The position numbers and the translations under genes are program-made. Positions 26,201 through 39,114 of a stretch of DNA of 64,000 bases are shown one piece after another. Numbering within the stretch: the first letter of the stretch is position 1; every line of letters starts with the position of its first letter. The stretch covers positions 7,011,001 to 7,075,000 of the forward strand of contig OY987272.1 of NCBI GenBank assembly GCA_963920665.1. The letters run 5' to 3'. A model generated the notes under the pieces. It saw only the letters and a list, made by a program, of their open reading frames with translations. It ran no database searches and was not told the origin of the DNA. Source of the stretch: Straminergon stramineum. Taxonomy: Eukaryota > Streptophyta > Bryopsida > Hypnales > Calliergonaceae.

Positions 26201-28995
26201 AAAGTTAATTCCATTAGTGCACTCCACAATTATAACAATTACTTAAGGGATTGTTAAGGATTATTAGTAGGTTTGACATTCATTTTTCAAATTGAATATA
26301 TTTTGGGAAAAAATGGAATCTCTAAAATGTGGAATAATTGGGATGATTTTAAAAGATTCTCTTTCTTATTATACAAAAATGTTTATTTTTGAAAGCATAA
26401 TTCTCCTAAAATTTTGGCATTTATGTTTAGAATTATATTTTGCTAAATGTTGAAGTCTATAATTTGCAAATTTGTGAGGCACCCTTGTAGATAAAGTTCC
26501 ACAATCTCAAATTATTCAAACTCTCACACCTATAGTGTAGTGTAGAACATCCATTACAAATTAAAAAATCCATGCTCAAAATCAAATTATGTGTCTTGAT
26601 TATTGTAAATTTTGTATAATTTGATGAGCTTTGTTGAAGAAGAATGAAAGTACTCATAGAAAATGAAGTTCATAAACCAATGAAATGATATGTAGCTTCA
26701 CATTTTAATTTTCATAAAATTTTAGGTCATGATTATTGACTACATGAGCACCGGTATTCATTTCAATTTATTTTTCTATTCTTCATGAGAGTGCTATGCA
26801 TGGATGTGAGAGGTGAGTGCATCTCTTAATCAATTAACCATTAATGATTGGGAGATTTTGGACAAAATACAAATGTAGTATAAAATTGAAGTTCAATTAT
26901 AAAAAATTGAAATTCGCTTTAAAGGAGATAATATTAAGCACCAAGAGTGGAAATTATGTATACAATCATATTTGGAAAAAAAAAATTTAGATTTACTTTG
27001 AATCAATTTGAAGGATTTCACTTCTAATTATTTTTAGTATTTCAAATTTTCAATGATTGGTTAAAATTGTAGCTTCAATTGAATTTTGAAATAAGGCTTG
27101 CAATTTAATGATAAAAAAATCAACTCTTTTTCCAAATACTTATTTATGTCTTTGCAATTAACATGCAAAGATCCATTGGTACAAATTAGAATAAATTTAT
27201 GATTTTATTAAATATATATGAAGGGTATTAATTCTTTGAACTTTTGTATTCTTAGAATTGAATGTTTATTTTCATTGTATCATGACTGAAGAGCAAGCTT
27301 ACCATGTCTTAGACAAAAAAAATGTAAAATAGGTTTACTATCATTCTCCTATAGAAGTGTTTTTTAAAGTCCTCAAAATTTGGATATCCATTTTAGAATT
27401 ATTTTATGCCAAACTTGCTTTATAGCCATAGTATTGACAATGAATATATATAGTAGAATTAAAACTTTCCAAGATCATCTTTATTTAAATTGATTGCATA
27501 CATGATGTTTTTATATTTTTTCCAAAAATTAAAGAATTTTATCAATTTTATTCTATTTCGATCATTATTATGCATTTTTTTGTGTATAGGAAAAACCTTC
27601 AACTACTTCGGGGGTACAATTTTGCCTATTGTAAATGACGTTAGTACGTACCTATACATTTGCATAGACACTCTACTATGTTTTTGTGCATATATTTAGC
27701 ATACATTTGGGGCAAAAGTTGTTAAAAACAATCCTTTTTTTGGATATTAGGGAGAACAAGAAAAAAAAATTTTAGAAGAATTCAACTTCACAATATTGTA
27801 CTAAATTACTAGGAAATGTATGGAAAAGAATTTGGAAACTTTGACATAGACAATGGCAAGATTGTAACATTTGAAATTAAAAGAAAAGTTTTTTCTTTAG
27901 ATTTCACGACAAGGTTATACTAGAAACATTGTACTAAAAACAAATTTGAAATGTTTCTTGAATAAAACACATCATAAGATTACTATAGCAAAGGGGGAAT
28001 TAAAGGAATTTTTTGACTAAATGACTCAGCATTATAGGTCCCTTCCACTCATGCCTTAACCCCTAATTGCCTAAGCAGCCATATATGGTCACTTGAAAAT
28101 TTCAGGCTCATTTTCGTGGGGCAATTAAAACCTTTGACCATTTCAAAAAAAATTTACAAGCAATAATGAAGGTTAACTATTGGAAACTTTTAATTTTCAT
28201 TGAAAAAGGTAAAATTAGATTTTTGAGAAGTCTTCAAAGGCATATATGTACCATTAGTAGAAGAGTAAAGCTTGCCAATTTTACTTCATTTCCTGGCTTT
28301 GAGCAAAACTTGCCAATTTCACTTGATTTGATATCTAAAAAATTGTACTTACCCATTTGCTTTGAAAGAATAAAGTGTTTTTCACTATTTTAAATTTAAA
28401 ACATGCAAGTCGTTGATTTGGAATTATTTGCAATTTCTACTTATAAAAAATTGCATTCAAAGAACTTCAAGGTGGATTGTTATAATGAGTTTGATAGCTC
28501 TTTGCTTGAACTTAAAGAAGTTGGTGTGCTAACAAAATTTATAGTTGTTCATGTCACCTCAAATTCCAAAATACTCTTATATGCAAATTTCTCAAAGTAA
28601 CATTGTGGTGAGGATACATACATTTTTCTTGTTACAATGGCTGACAATTCTTATGCAATTTAACACTCAAAATTGGTATGCATACTAGTCAACAAGCTCT
28701 TTAAACATGTATACAGTTAGATTTTGAAAAAAGAACAATTTGCTTCATTAGGGATTTAACTGTAATCTCATGCTCTTTTTCATTAGAAAAACACACTTGG
28801 AAAGGCTTGGGCACTCAGGGTTAAAGACTAGATGTTCAAATTTTGAATAACATATCAATGCAAATACATCCCAAGTGCTCAAAAACATCATTTTTCATCC
28901 ATCAAATTTTTTGAAGACTATTTTCACTCTTTTATTAGTTTTTATATGTATTGAAGGTTTTGCTTTGCATTGCAAATAATTTATAATTCAAAAGA
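23201..28995. other. Long gene-free AT-rich region
   Basis: No convincing protein-coding frame or RNA gene was seen. At about 23700-24930 the base composition is markedly richer in C and G with short meaningless frames on both strands; it could be a decayed LTR or unclassified retroelement fragment, but I find no LTR ends, primer site or protein motif. A segment around 27815-27960 resembles the dispersed repeat at 50820 and 53460. Confidence 0.4.
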
Positions 28996-29086
28996 TACTA
29001 CTCCCTCCATTTGGAAATAGTATATCCATTCTCAATGCAATTACCACTAAGAATGGATACACTATTTCCAAATGGAGGGAGTAGTA
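28996..29086. mobile_element. Stowaway-like MITE, 91 bp hairpin
   Basis: The two ends are inverted repeats of about 37 bp with one mismatch, beginning TACTACTCCCTCCATTTGG. The CTCCCTCC start and flanking TA are typical of Stowaway (Tc1/mariner) MITEs. Almost the whole element is stem. Confidence 0.85.
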
Positions 29087-29865
29087 GACTTGGCCTCAAA
29101 ATGCAACTTTTGCAGTTTTGAAAATGACTCTTCAATAACCACTAGAATAAAATAAAAATAAAAATCTTCAAAAGTCACTACGATTATAACATTATCATTT
29201 TTAACATAAAGTCAAGAAGTTCTTTTGAAAATCACAACTATTCAATTTACAATCACTTTTAGAAGGAATTTTTCATTATAAACTTCAAATTTTATTCAGA
29301 AAGATTGATTTGTATACTAGTTTATCTAACTATATGGATATGATGTATGAATCATATTTTTCAACTCTTTTTTGAGATTCATCATTAAATTACTATCAAA
29401 TTTTTATTTTATATATAATACATCTTTACAATTTTGGAAATATGGACTAACCCTTGGGTTTAACGATAGTCCCATGATAAAAGCTTATCCCAAAATAAGT
29501 TCCTAATTTTTAGCTAATTTAAGGCCATAGGCTCCAAATTCGACTTCAATTTTTTCAGAAATAAATAATATAATCTCATAAATAAATAATAAAAATAAAG
29601 CCTCTATACTGAATACAAATTTAAATATAAATCTCATTATTCCATGAAGGAGCTATAATGTTTAAGACTAAAGTATACACAACCACCTTTAGAAGATATT
29701 CAATTATAGTTCAACTTCTTGGATTCATTTTGGCCCATGAAGTTAGTGCTTCAATCCCTTCCTATAATTTGAGTCTAAGGCCAATCACCTTTCTTGGTAA
29801 ACAAAACAAAAAATAATTTTTTTTGTCAATCATTTGAGAAGAAAATGAAGAGTCAATCTAGATAA

Positions 29866-29907
<42 letters not shown>

Positions 29908-30449
29908 TAGAGATTCCTTAATAATCTTTTTTTAATAATACCATGGGTGCTTCTTAACCTCAAGATGACTAAAGTATATGGATGGTATGAATTGAGGTGA
30001 CTAAACTTCTTTGGCTTACAAAAGGGATAATCCCTTTACGTCAACCTACGTTCTAGAAGTGAATGAAGTACATCAACCTATGTACTTGAAGGAACTAAGG
30101 TGTTTTGGCCTTTTAGATTCCTATAATCATCAATTTAGAATGTTTTGTTTCCCTTGGCATAATCCTAGGTATAAGAAAAGGAATGAGTTGAGGTGGCCAT
30201 TAGTTCCTGTCAACTATCAAGCATTGTTGACCTCAATGTCCTTCCCAGGTTAAACATTTCTAATAGCTCAAGTCATAATTTTTTATATGGATGAATAAAA
30301 TATTCATATCGATGAATATAAATTAATGTGCAATAACCTATAGTTTATATAGATGAATATATATAAACAGGTTTTCATATAAATGGACTTAAATGGATAT
30401 TGAATTCTATATTTTCATATAAATATTCATCTACATCTATACCATAAAT
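29087..30449. other. AT-rich intergenic DNA with a TTA microsatellite
   Basis: No gene seen. A (TTA)n tract of about 14 units lies at 29866-29907. Around 30280-30430 the strings atggatgaata and tattcat alternate and look like a degenerate palindromic repeat. Confidence 0.5.
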
Positions 30450-30690
30450 TAGGTCGTTTGTTGGTTTGGTTTGGTTTCTTTGTTATGTTGAGATCCCCTC
30501 AACCACACATCCCCTAGTCACACATTCTTGGTACAGTCAAAAAGTCCTCTATGAGGAGGGGTGCATAGACTTCTTTTCTTAGCATATAAACCTATAGTGT
30601 GAAAGATAATCAATTTTGATTTTTTTATGAATTAAAAAATTAAAAAATTACTATTACTTTTATTTTGGTTGTAGCAATGGCACAAGGTAC
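30450..30690. repeat. Dispersed repeat shared with 58200-58520
   Basis: Shared blocks in the same order: gtttg(g/t)ttt runs, cc(c/t)ctagtcaca or cccctggacgt, ttcttggtac(a/t)gtca, gagg(a/g)gggtgca, tttttatgaatt.aaaaatta and gcaatggca. No terminal repeats are visible. Confidence 0.6.
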
Positions 30691-30699
30691 ACTAGTTCA

Positions 30700-30910
30700 A
30701 GTCTAAATGTTCACGTTAATGACGATGAATATGGATGAATACGGACAAGTCACATTCATGTGAATGAACATTGATGAATGCAAATAAGCATCATCCACGT
30801 GGTTGATCATGGATGCATGTAAACAAGCAATATTCATGTCCATGAACATGGATGAATGCAAACGTGCACGACATAAGTGTGCCTGGATGAACGTGGATGA
30901 ATGAATAAGA
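30700..30910. repeat. Degenerate tandem repeat of about 63 bp, gatgaat-rich
   Basis: Three to four diverged units each contain a (c)atgaacatggatgaatgcaaa-like core followed by caagcat/caagcaat/cgtgcac. It lies in the upstream region of exportin-7. Confidence 0.6.
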
Positions 30911-31390
30911 GCGACAGCGACTGGCTCGACCAATGACCCATGGCCACAGAAGAAGGAGGGCAGGAAGCCGGGGGCTCGGTGGGAATGCGCGAGAAGCTGA
31001 ACCGTAACTTAAGTCGAAGCTTAACGTTCAAGCGTACCGGTACTACCATGAAACTCCGGACAAGCGTCCATCACGCCCATTTCAAGCTCGTTTGTAGCTC
31101 CGATGCTCGGGAGCTTCTAATCCCCCAACCCTAAAGATTGCTTCAAAAGATTACTCGGGCCCTGGGTTTGCAGGCGAGATAGGCGAGAGGGTGGGAGACG
31201 ACTCGATTAGGGTTTGGGGCTCACACCCACCGAGGAGACACTGCCGTGGGTGGTGCGAGACCTTCAGGCAGCAGCAGCAGCAGCAGACTCGCATGCAGTT
31301 GTCTCTATCTCTCTCTTGCACACGCTATGGAATGGACACACAGGTGATCGGTCTGCTTCTCACCCCCCGTTTTCCAGTTCCGCGTCCCCA
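30911..31390 (+). promoter_or_regulatory. Promoter and 5' leader region of exportin-7
   Basis: The composition rises sharply in G+C here. A CAG/GCA triplet run lies at about 31268-31286 and CT-rich tracts follow, both typical of plant 5' UTRs. The exportin frame stays open upstream to 31214, but the N-terminus conserved in the family starts at 31391. Confidence 0.5.
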
Positions 31391-34300
31391 ATGGAGAGCC
31401 TGGCGCAACTGAGCGTGCTGTGCGAGCGCCTGTACACGTCCCAAGACCCGGCGGAGCGCGCTCACGCCGAGAGCACCTTGGCTTGCTTCAGCGTGAACAC
31501 GGAGTACATCCAGCAGTGCCAGTACATTTTGGATAACAGCGCCAGTCCGTATGCGCAGCTGCTGGCGAGCTCCAGCTTGGTGAAGCAAGTGACGGAGCAC
31601 ACGCTGTCGCTGCAACTGCGGTTGGATATTCGGAACTATGTGGTGACGTTCTTGGCTTCCAAAGGGCAGGAGCTGCAGGGGTTTGTGACGACGAGTTTGA
31701 TCCAACTGCTATGTCGCATTACGAAGCTGGGATGGTACGACGACGACCGCTTTCGGGATATTGTGAAAGAGGCGATGAAGTTCTTGACGCAGGGGATGGT
31801 GGAGCATTTCCTCATCGGGCTCAAGATCTTCAACCAGCTGGTGGCGGAGATGAATCAATCGAATCCGGGCTTGTCGCTCACGCACCATCGGAAAACGGCG
31901 TGCAGTTTCCGCGATTTGGCGCTTTTTCAGGTGTTTCAAATTTCGTTGACGTCGTTGCAGCAGCTGCAAATTGATACGGCGGATGAGCGGCTGCGGGAGC
32001 AAGCAATTGCGCTGTCGCTGAAATGTTTGTCGTTTGATTTTATTGGAACTTCCTTGGATGAAAGCTCGGAGGATTTGGGGACGATTCAGATACCTTCGTC
32101 GTGGAGGCCCGTTTTGGAGGATACGTCCACAATGCAGCTCTTCTTTGATTATTATGCTTCCACGAAGCCGCCGCTCTCGAATGAAGCGCTGGAGTGCTTG
32201 GTGCGATTGGCGTCCGTTCGACGGTCTCTGTTTTCGGGAGAGGCTGAGCGCTCCAAGTTTTTGTCCCATTTGATGAGTGGCACTCGGGAGATTCTTCGGA
32301 CGCAGCAGGGGCTTTCGGAACATGAGAATTATCATGAGTATTGTCGTCTTCTAGGACGTTTGAAGACGAATTACCAGCTTTCGGAGTTGGTCAGTGTGGA
32401 GAATTATGGCGATTGGATTCGACTGGTGGCGGAATTCACTATTCAGAGCCTCCAGTCGTGGCAGTGGGCGAGTGGGAGCGTGTACTACTTGCTAGGGTTA
32501 TGGTCTCGACTGGTGTCGTCTGTGCCTTATTTAAAGAGCGACTCTCCCAGTCTTCTTGATAGCTTTGTTCCCAAAATTACGGAAGCATATATTACCTCGC
32601 GCCTGGACTCTGTGCAGGCGGTTTTGCAGAACAACATTGCTGAGGATCCGCTTGATAATGAGGAGCATCTGCAGGATCAGTTGGACAGCTTACCGTATTT
32701 ATGTCGTTTTCAATATGACAAGACCAGCAACTATATCATTACCCTTCTTGAGCCTATTTTACAGGTACGTTGGGTCCATCTTGATGTTATGCTCTGAATT
32801 GCAATGTTTGTTATCGATGCAAACGTGGGTGTCACTTTGCACGTATATAGTCCCACAATGTGCGTGTAAATATATGTTACGCACTCTGTTATTGTTAGGA
32901 TGTTTGTTCCTGTATTGAATTTGAGTGTACGGGATTGGAATCGTTAAATGCTTGGTAATAGCCAGGGGTGTGAATGTTGTTCTTGGCAATGCTGACTAAA
33001 TATGATGAACAAAATTTAGGGTTTTGAAAGGGGTGGTGTTTTTTTCCTTAACCCGTAAAGGACCAAGAAGCCCAAATTGGGCCTCATGATGTTTAGTAGT
33101 TGAGTAGGTCAAACTCGAACTTTCCCTTCTCCAGTTTTATTTCTTTTCCGACCAACGCATGCATTGTTCTTCATTTATTCTGGTGACATAAATATTTACC
33201 CCATCTGAAATATATTGTCCACGATGTGATTTATGGAATTGGTTATTAAATATGGAATCCTCGTCCTTTTAGGGACTAAATGGAATGTCGGATTGAGCCT
33301 TTGACTGGGTGTCTTTTTGAAGCACTCGCAAATTTAGGACGCTCGGAAGTTAGTTGTGAACTTTTTCTTTTCAGCCCAAGGGGTCCCCGATGGGCGTCTC
33401 TCCCGTTGTGTCTACTCTCCAATCTCTGCTGTGAGTTGTCATGGTGAAAGAAAACGCTTTGGTCACATAAATAAGCCTATATTATCATGTCCAATGATCT
33501 GTGTTTTGGAAGTCTCTGTATTTTGGCTGAATGATAATACTCGAGATAGTTGAGTTGATTCATTGTATTGTTTTGTAATTGCGGCAGACTTACACGGAAG
33601 CTGCTAGAGTACAAGCACCAGTGGAGAGCCAGCAATTGCAGGCAGTGGAGGGTCAGCTCACATGGCTGGTGCATATAATTGGGGCCATTATAAGAGGTCG
33701 TCAGAGTTCCAGCAGCAGTGCAGAACCGCAAGAAGTCATCGATGGAGAGTTGGCAGCCCGGGTTTTTCAACTCATTCAAGTGACGGACACAGGGTCGCAT
33801 GTACAACGATATTCACAGAGTAGTAAACAACGACTGGATTTGGCTATTCTGTCGTTCTTCCAGAACTTTCGGAGGGTCTACGTGGGTGACCAGGCCATGC
33901 ACTCTAGTAAGCAGCTCTATGCGAGGTTGAATGAGCTCTTGGGTCTGCAAGACCATCTGATGGTCTTGAATGTTATTGTGGGGAAAATTGCCACTAATCT
34001 GAAGTGCTATGCCCAAAGTGAGGAAGTGATCGAGCAAACGCTCAATCTGTTTCAAGAGCTCGCGGCAGGTTATATGAGTGGCAAGTTATTGTTGAAGCTG
34101 GATGCAGTGAATTATATATTAGAACATCACACCAGGGAGTACTTCCCGTTCTTGGATGAGTACAATAACTCAAGAAACCGGACTATCTTCTACTTCACTT
34201 TGGGGAGGCTTCTGTTCATGGAGGATAGCTCTCCCAAATTCAAGGCGTTCATATCCTCTCTGCAGCAAGTGTTTGTGAGTTTAGAGGTCACACCAGAGGC

Positions 34301-35378
34301 AGCATTTCGATCTGATGGGGTCAAGTTTGCGCTGATTGGATTGATGCGAGATCTTAGAGGCATAGCTATGGCCACCAACACTCGGAGGACGTATGGACTT
34401 CTGTTTGAGTGGCTCTATCCTGCACACACACCCTTGCTACTGCGAGCCATGGAGCAGTGGACAGATACCCCTGAAGTCACTACACCGTTACTGAAGTTTG
34501 TAGCAGAATTTGTTATCAACAAGACACAAAGATTGACTTTTGATTCTTCGTCACCAAATGGCATTCTCCTCTTCCGTGAAATCAGTAAGCTGATCGTTGC
34601 GTACGGCTCTCGTATTCTGGCGCAGCCTACTCCTTCCGACCCCTATACATATAAGTACAAAGGCATCTGGGTGGCTCTCATGATTCTCACAAGAGCTCTG
34701 GCTGGGAACTACGTGAATTTTGGAGTGTTTGAGCTGTATGGCGACCGAGCTCTAGCTGATGCATTAGACATGGCTTTGAAAATGTCACTGGCGATTCCTC
34801 TGGCAAGTATCATGGCCTTTCGGAAGCTGGCCAGAGCCTACTTTGCACTTCTGGAGGTTCTCTGCCATAATCATACGTCAGTCATCGTCAACCTGGATAC
34901 AGCTACCTTCGCACATCTAGTTGGGTCTTTGGAGACAGGAGTGAAATGTCTGGATGTGAGTATTTCATCCCAGTGTGCCTCAGCCGTGGATAATCTGGCT
35001 GCTTTCTATTTCAACAACATTACTATGGAGGAGAATCCAACTTCAGCGGCAGCTCTCAACATGGCCAGGCACATTGCTGAATGTCCAACTCTCTTCCCAG
35101 AGATTCTGAAGTCCATGTTTGAGATAGTTCTGTTCGAGGATTGTTCCAATCAATGGAGCTTGAGCAGGCCTATGCTATCTCTCACTCTTATTAATGAGCA
35201 GATCTTCACCGGCTTGAAAACTCAGATTCTCTCCTCCCAGCCCCCAGATCAACAGCGTCGACTTGCGGCATGCTTCGACAAACTCATAGCAGATGTCACT
35301 CGCACTCTGGAGCCCAAGAACAGGGACAAGTTCACTCAAAATTTGACTATTTTCAGGCATGACTTCAGGGCAAAGTAG
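31391..35378 (+). CDS. XPO7: Exportin-7 (XPO7/RanBP16), nuclear transport receptor
   Basis: An importin-beta superfamily exportin that moves cargo through nuclear pores with Ran-GTP. Exon 1 is 31391-32764 and exon 2 33588-35378, joined in phase 0 at a GT-AG intron, giving 1054 aa (human about 1087). The start MESLAQLSVLCERLYTS matches the family N-terminus, followed by the importin-beta N-terminal region (YAQLLASSSLVKQV, residues about 50-75). Family blocks include QGMVEHFLIGLKIFNQLV, FRDLALFQVFQISLTSL, CLSFDFIGTSLDE, EGQLTWLVHIIGAII, DGELAARVFQLI, AILSFFQNFRRVYVGDQ and VIVGKIATNLK. The remainder is helical HEAT repeats to the end, with no frameshift or stop. GC-rich, codon-biased exon 1 contrasts with the AT-rich surroundings. 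The single coding intron is unusual for so long a plant gene. Confidence 0.96.
32765..33587 (+). other. Only coding intron of exportin-7
   Basis: It opens with gtacgt and ends gcggcag. The part at about 33050-33290 shares blocks with intron 1 of the RBM41-like gene (ccagttttat, atgca.tgttcttca, ccatctgaa, ccttttaggg), suggesting remnants of one repeat. Confidence 0.7.
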
Positions 35379-38299
35379 GATAGTGCGTTTCAGGCAAGAG
35401 ATTCTCCACTACCTAGGCAATTTTTGATGACACAGAATTCTCTGCTAACTCAACCAGCTGTCTTCTCAATGAGTGGAACAGGTAGAGAACTGTGTCTATA
35501 GCTTGGGTGCAGGGGCTGATTTACATTTCGTGAAGCTGTGGTGCCAGTTCATTCGTAACTGGACCTCCCTTGAACTTCTCTCACCCTCTCACCTTCATTG
35601 TCTCTCTTGTCCATGGAGATGCATGAGCCCTATTAGGTCAGTCGCAGGGGCCGCTTACTTTTCATTCTCATGTTGATGATGGTCCCATTTGTGATCAGGA
35701 GCCCCAGGACATGATCCTAGATCTGAACAAGTGCTTTGTGAAGTGATAACTGTACATGTTGTGAAGAGGGAATTAGTTTCCTATCAGAACCGTGAAGCAG
35801 ACTGAGCCTCACAGATTTTATAACTTGCAATACTCAATTCTGTTTTGAGGCTATTGTCTTGCATCTGCTGGTTTGCAACTAAGTTTAGCGCGTTCTGTGG
35901 TATTACAAACGTAGCCTTGTAAATAACTTGTAATTTCTGAGACCAGCTCGATACTAACATGGCTTTTGACTCCGTTTCTCAATATTGGTCTGACAGGCAG
36001 GAACTTATCCCCTAAAAGCCCAAGGGGTTTGGACAAAACACAAATGTGTTATAAAATATAAGTTCTAAAACTTTTTTGAAGTTTGCATCAACAATGAGTT
36101 TGTGAAGCATGAAAAGTAGAAAGTATCTGTATGGTAAAAATTGTTAAAATATTTTAGATTCTCTGCAAATGAATTTTGAAGATATTACTTCAAAAATCCA
36201 CCTAAAATATAATTTGTCTCTATAGCATTTGAATTTTTTTTACTAGTCAAAATTGTGGTTTCTATTGATTAGTGAAAAAATGAGATCTGGTAATGAGAAC
36301 ACCAACACTTTCCCCAAATAGTAACTTTTTCAACATTAGGCAAATCTTTAACACTTTGTGTTACTTCTGTTAAAAATTTTGTTTGACCATATCAATCTTA
36401 GTTTTGAATACAATTATTGAAAGACAAACCAATATTGAAAAAAAAATTGTATGAAAAACATTGAAAAAAGTTCTTTATTGCCCAAAAATGTTGCCAGAAG
36501 TTGGGCAGCGACCAAGAAATGATCATTTGAGCACTTAGGGGTTAAGGAGTGGTGAATCATTGAAATTTTTAGAGTTCGTGTACATGGATGAACTATTTTA
36601 TGCCTCTTTTACGAGTGATACCAGGGCTAGTTATGAATTCACATATGCCTTCTACTTCAATTTATTTTGCAATAGACCACAAGGAAAGAATGAGAATAGG
36701 TGCAGTGCAGATGTGATAGACTCCCGATGCCTAATGATGGCTCTGCATAATTTGCATATCATTCTTGAGGAGAGAACTTCTTGTCTTTCATTTGTTGTTG
36801 CAAGAATTTGTGCAAAAATGTGGTATTATGATACCCAGTGGTCAGGGTTGGCATTCTCTACCAAAAAACTAACTAAACTTGGCAACAAAATTAATTGAGT
36901 TTGGCAACTATGATTCCATAGATGCTTTAAAATATAATATTTGCTCTTTCCTTCACCAAAAATTTGAAAATAGCATTCCAAAACAAATGGCATCTATTCA
37001 TAGATTATTTTTAGATTTTTTGTGCCAGTCATGACCACCAATATGGTATTCTATGAGAATTTTTGTTCTTGTAGTAGTAGCTTGCTCATCAAGTTTAGAC
37101 AAAGGACCTTGTAAGGAATTTTGGCTATGAAAACTAATGCATAAAATCTGAAATTTTTTGGTAGTATAGGAAGTTACCAATGTCTTACTTTCACCCAAAA
37201 AATATTCAAGAATTCATTGTTTATGTATATTTTTTAAAACGTCAAACAACAAAAGTTGAATTGATACCTATAATTGAACTTTTCAACATGGTGGGCCTAA
37301 ATATGATCCAAAATCAAGAATTTGATTGGTCAATGCATTTGGATTTGTGATTGGAGGAACTTCAAAAAGATGGTTTGGGTGCACTTTATTGGAAACAAAA
37401 TAAGGTCCTTCTACTTTATTGTAAGTTCCTACTTGAACTTCCCTCACATGTATGTAAGCTAACTTTCTTTCACTACAAAGCCTCCTCCATAACATTGTTT
37501 ACCAATGAGGCAAGGGGCCCTTTTGTATTCTTGAAAAGGGCCCCCCCTATTGAATAAAATTGTTTGTTGTGGCTCCTCAACCAACTCCAATCTTTGAATT
37601 AACTAATAAGTCCCTCAAAGTATCTAACAAAGCAAAATACCTTCCTAGCATAAGGAGGACCATTGCCTAGTTATACACATAGGATGTCAAAGATGTCATA
37701 TGAAGTTTGCAGCCAGGGTTCATCTTCCCCCAACCAAAGATAAATGTAAAAAATTACCTTACTTTTGTACTTGGTTAGTGTCCAACATTCTTCACCTCTC
37801 CTAGCTAATGTAGGGTTTCTAATTGCAAATTTGAGTTGCAAATTTCCGAATTCTATCATGAGTGGCAAATAAAAAAATTCTTGGGAGAAAACCACAGACT
37901 TCACATGACACATTTAACACCATATGATTGTACAATGTCATGTTCCCTTTGAGTCTAAAGCCAATTACAATGCCTTCTAGAAAGAAAGGTAACCCTTGTG
38001 ATTGTATTGCTTGATGATCTTTCCACATTCTACCTAACCTAGCTCAATTTAGCAAGTTGATTGAAGGAGATTGTTTGGATTTGAGAAGTTGGTATTTTGA
38101 AGAAATGTAAAGATGACTCACTTGTTTAAAAATTATTAGTGACATTCAACAAGAACAGCGTAACTATGAGGCTATACATTAGGTAAACAACAATATTAAT
38201 TTATTGATCAATCAAACCTCATATTCCCACTCCAATCAAACCCTAACCATGTTAATACAATGTGAATGCAATTGTAGATAGGATTTGGAAACTAGGATT
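35379..38299. other. 3' UTR of exportin-7 and gene-free DNA
   Basis: Balanced sequence to about 36010 is likely 3' UTR. Beyond it the DNA is AT-rich. A 112-codon open frame at 36560-36898 has no recognisable motif and I do not call it a gene. Confidence 0.5.
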
Positions 38300-38533
38300 C
38301 AGAAACCAAAGTTGATGCCATAGTCTTTGTCCTTTTGACAAGGCCAATAAACCAATGGTTTTAGCAATTTGTGGTTTGTGCAAAAACTTCACAGAGGTTG
38401 ATGTGATAGTCTCTATCCCTTGGGCACAACCAATAAACTAATGAATTTAGCATTTTCTTATTTGTTTGTGTGAAAACTTCTTAGAGGTCAATGCCCTAGT
38501 CTTAGTTCTTTGGACAAGGCCATCAAATGAAGC
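38300..38533. repeat. Tandem array of about 88-bp units, left part
   Basis: Units share tagtct(t/c)...(g/c)acaaggccaataaac(t/c)aatg...tttagcatttt...tttgtgcaaaaacttc(a/t)(c/t)agaggt. The tagtct core occurs at 38321, 38407, 38497, then 39105 and 45128. The array is split by two MITEs and the copia element. Confidence 0.75.
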
Positions 38534-38762
38534 TTAACTCATAAATGACAAATTGGTCATTGTGGAAATCACTTGTTTTGGTACAATGTGAATTTTTGGA
38601 TTAAAAAATTGCAAAAGCACTCATTGGAAGGCAAACTACTATAGAAGACGTCTCCTTTTCACACAAAATTCGGAGGATGAATAGTTGTTCTTCTATACCA
38701 CACAAAGAGATTTTCTATCATTCATCAACTAGAAAATGGTTGCTATGTCGTTTATGGGTTAA
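38534..38762 (-). mobile_element. TTAA-ended 230-bp MITE, family A copy 2
   Basis: In reverse orientation it begins TTAACCCATAAACGAC and carries aactattcatcct, aattttgtgtgaaaag and ccaatga blocks like copies 1, 3 and 5. It interrupts a unit of the 88-bp array. Confidence 0.75.
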
Positions 38763-38771
38763 TGGGTTTAG

Positions 38772-39063
38772 CCATTAAGAAAATTATGAGCTCTAAACAA
38801 GGCTGTGAATTCTACACCCCTGTGGTGCAATTATGTAAAAAATAAAATAAAATAAAATCATTTTTTATTTTTATTTTTATTTTAAATTTTGGAATCTGAC
38901 GTGGCACTACTAGTGCCATATCAGCACCACATCAGATTAACTTTTTTTTAAATATTTTTTTATTCCAAAAAATAATTTTTTAATTTTTTCTGTACTTGCA
39001 CCACGGGGGTGCCGAAAATCTAACACTCGCAGCCTTGTTTAGAGCTTAGAATTTTCCTAATGC
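38772..39063. mobile_element. MITE of about 292 bp with long terminal inverted repeats
   Basis: The left arm (gcc)attaagaaaatt.tgagctctaaacaaggctg pairs with the right arm cagccttgtttagagct.agaattttcctaatgc. Inside, tgtggtgcaa and ttgcaccacgggggtg continue the inverted repeat. The core is AT-rich around a gacgtggcactactagtgcc palindrome. It too lies inside the 88-bp array. Confidence 0.75.
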
Positions 39064-39109
39064 AGTTTCTTGTTTGTGCAAAAACTTCACAAAGGTCAAT
39101 GCTATAGTC

Positions 39110-39114
39110 TCAAT
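39110..39114. other. Left target-site duplication of the copia element (TCAAT)
   Basis: TCAAT directly precedes the 5' LTR and recurs at 45036-45040 directly after the 3' LTR. Removing the element restores a normal unit of the 88-bp array (tagtctcaatcct...acaaggcc). Confidence 0.95.

Noticed and set aside
31214..31390. N-terminal extension of exportin-7 by 59 codons
   Set aside because: The added residues come from a CAG run and CT-rich leader with no family counterpart; the conserved N-terminus starts at 31391.
31325..32335. Long minus-strand frames opposite exportin-7
   Set aside because: They are shadows of a GC-rich coding exon; the sense frame has clear exportin-7 homology.
36560..36898. 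112-codon open frame
   Set aside because: AT-rich surroundings, no recognisable domain, codon use unlike the four real genes.
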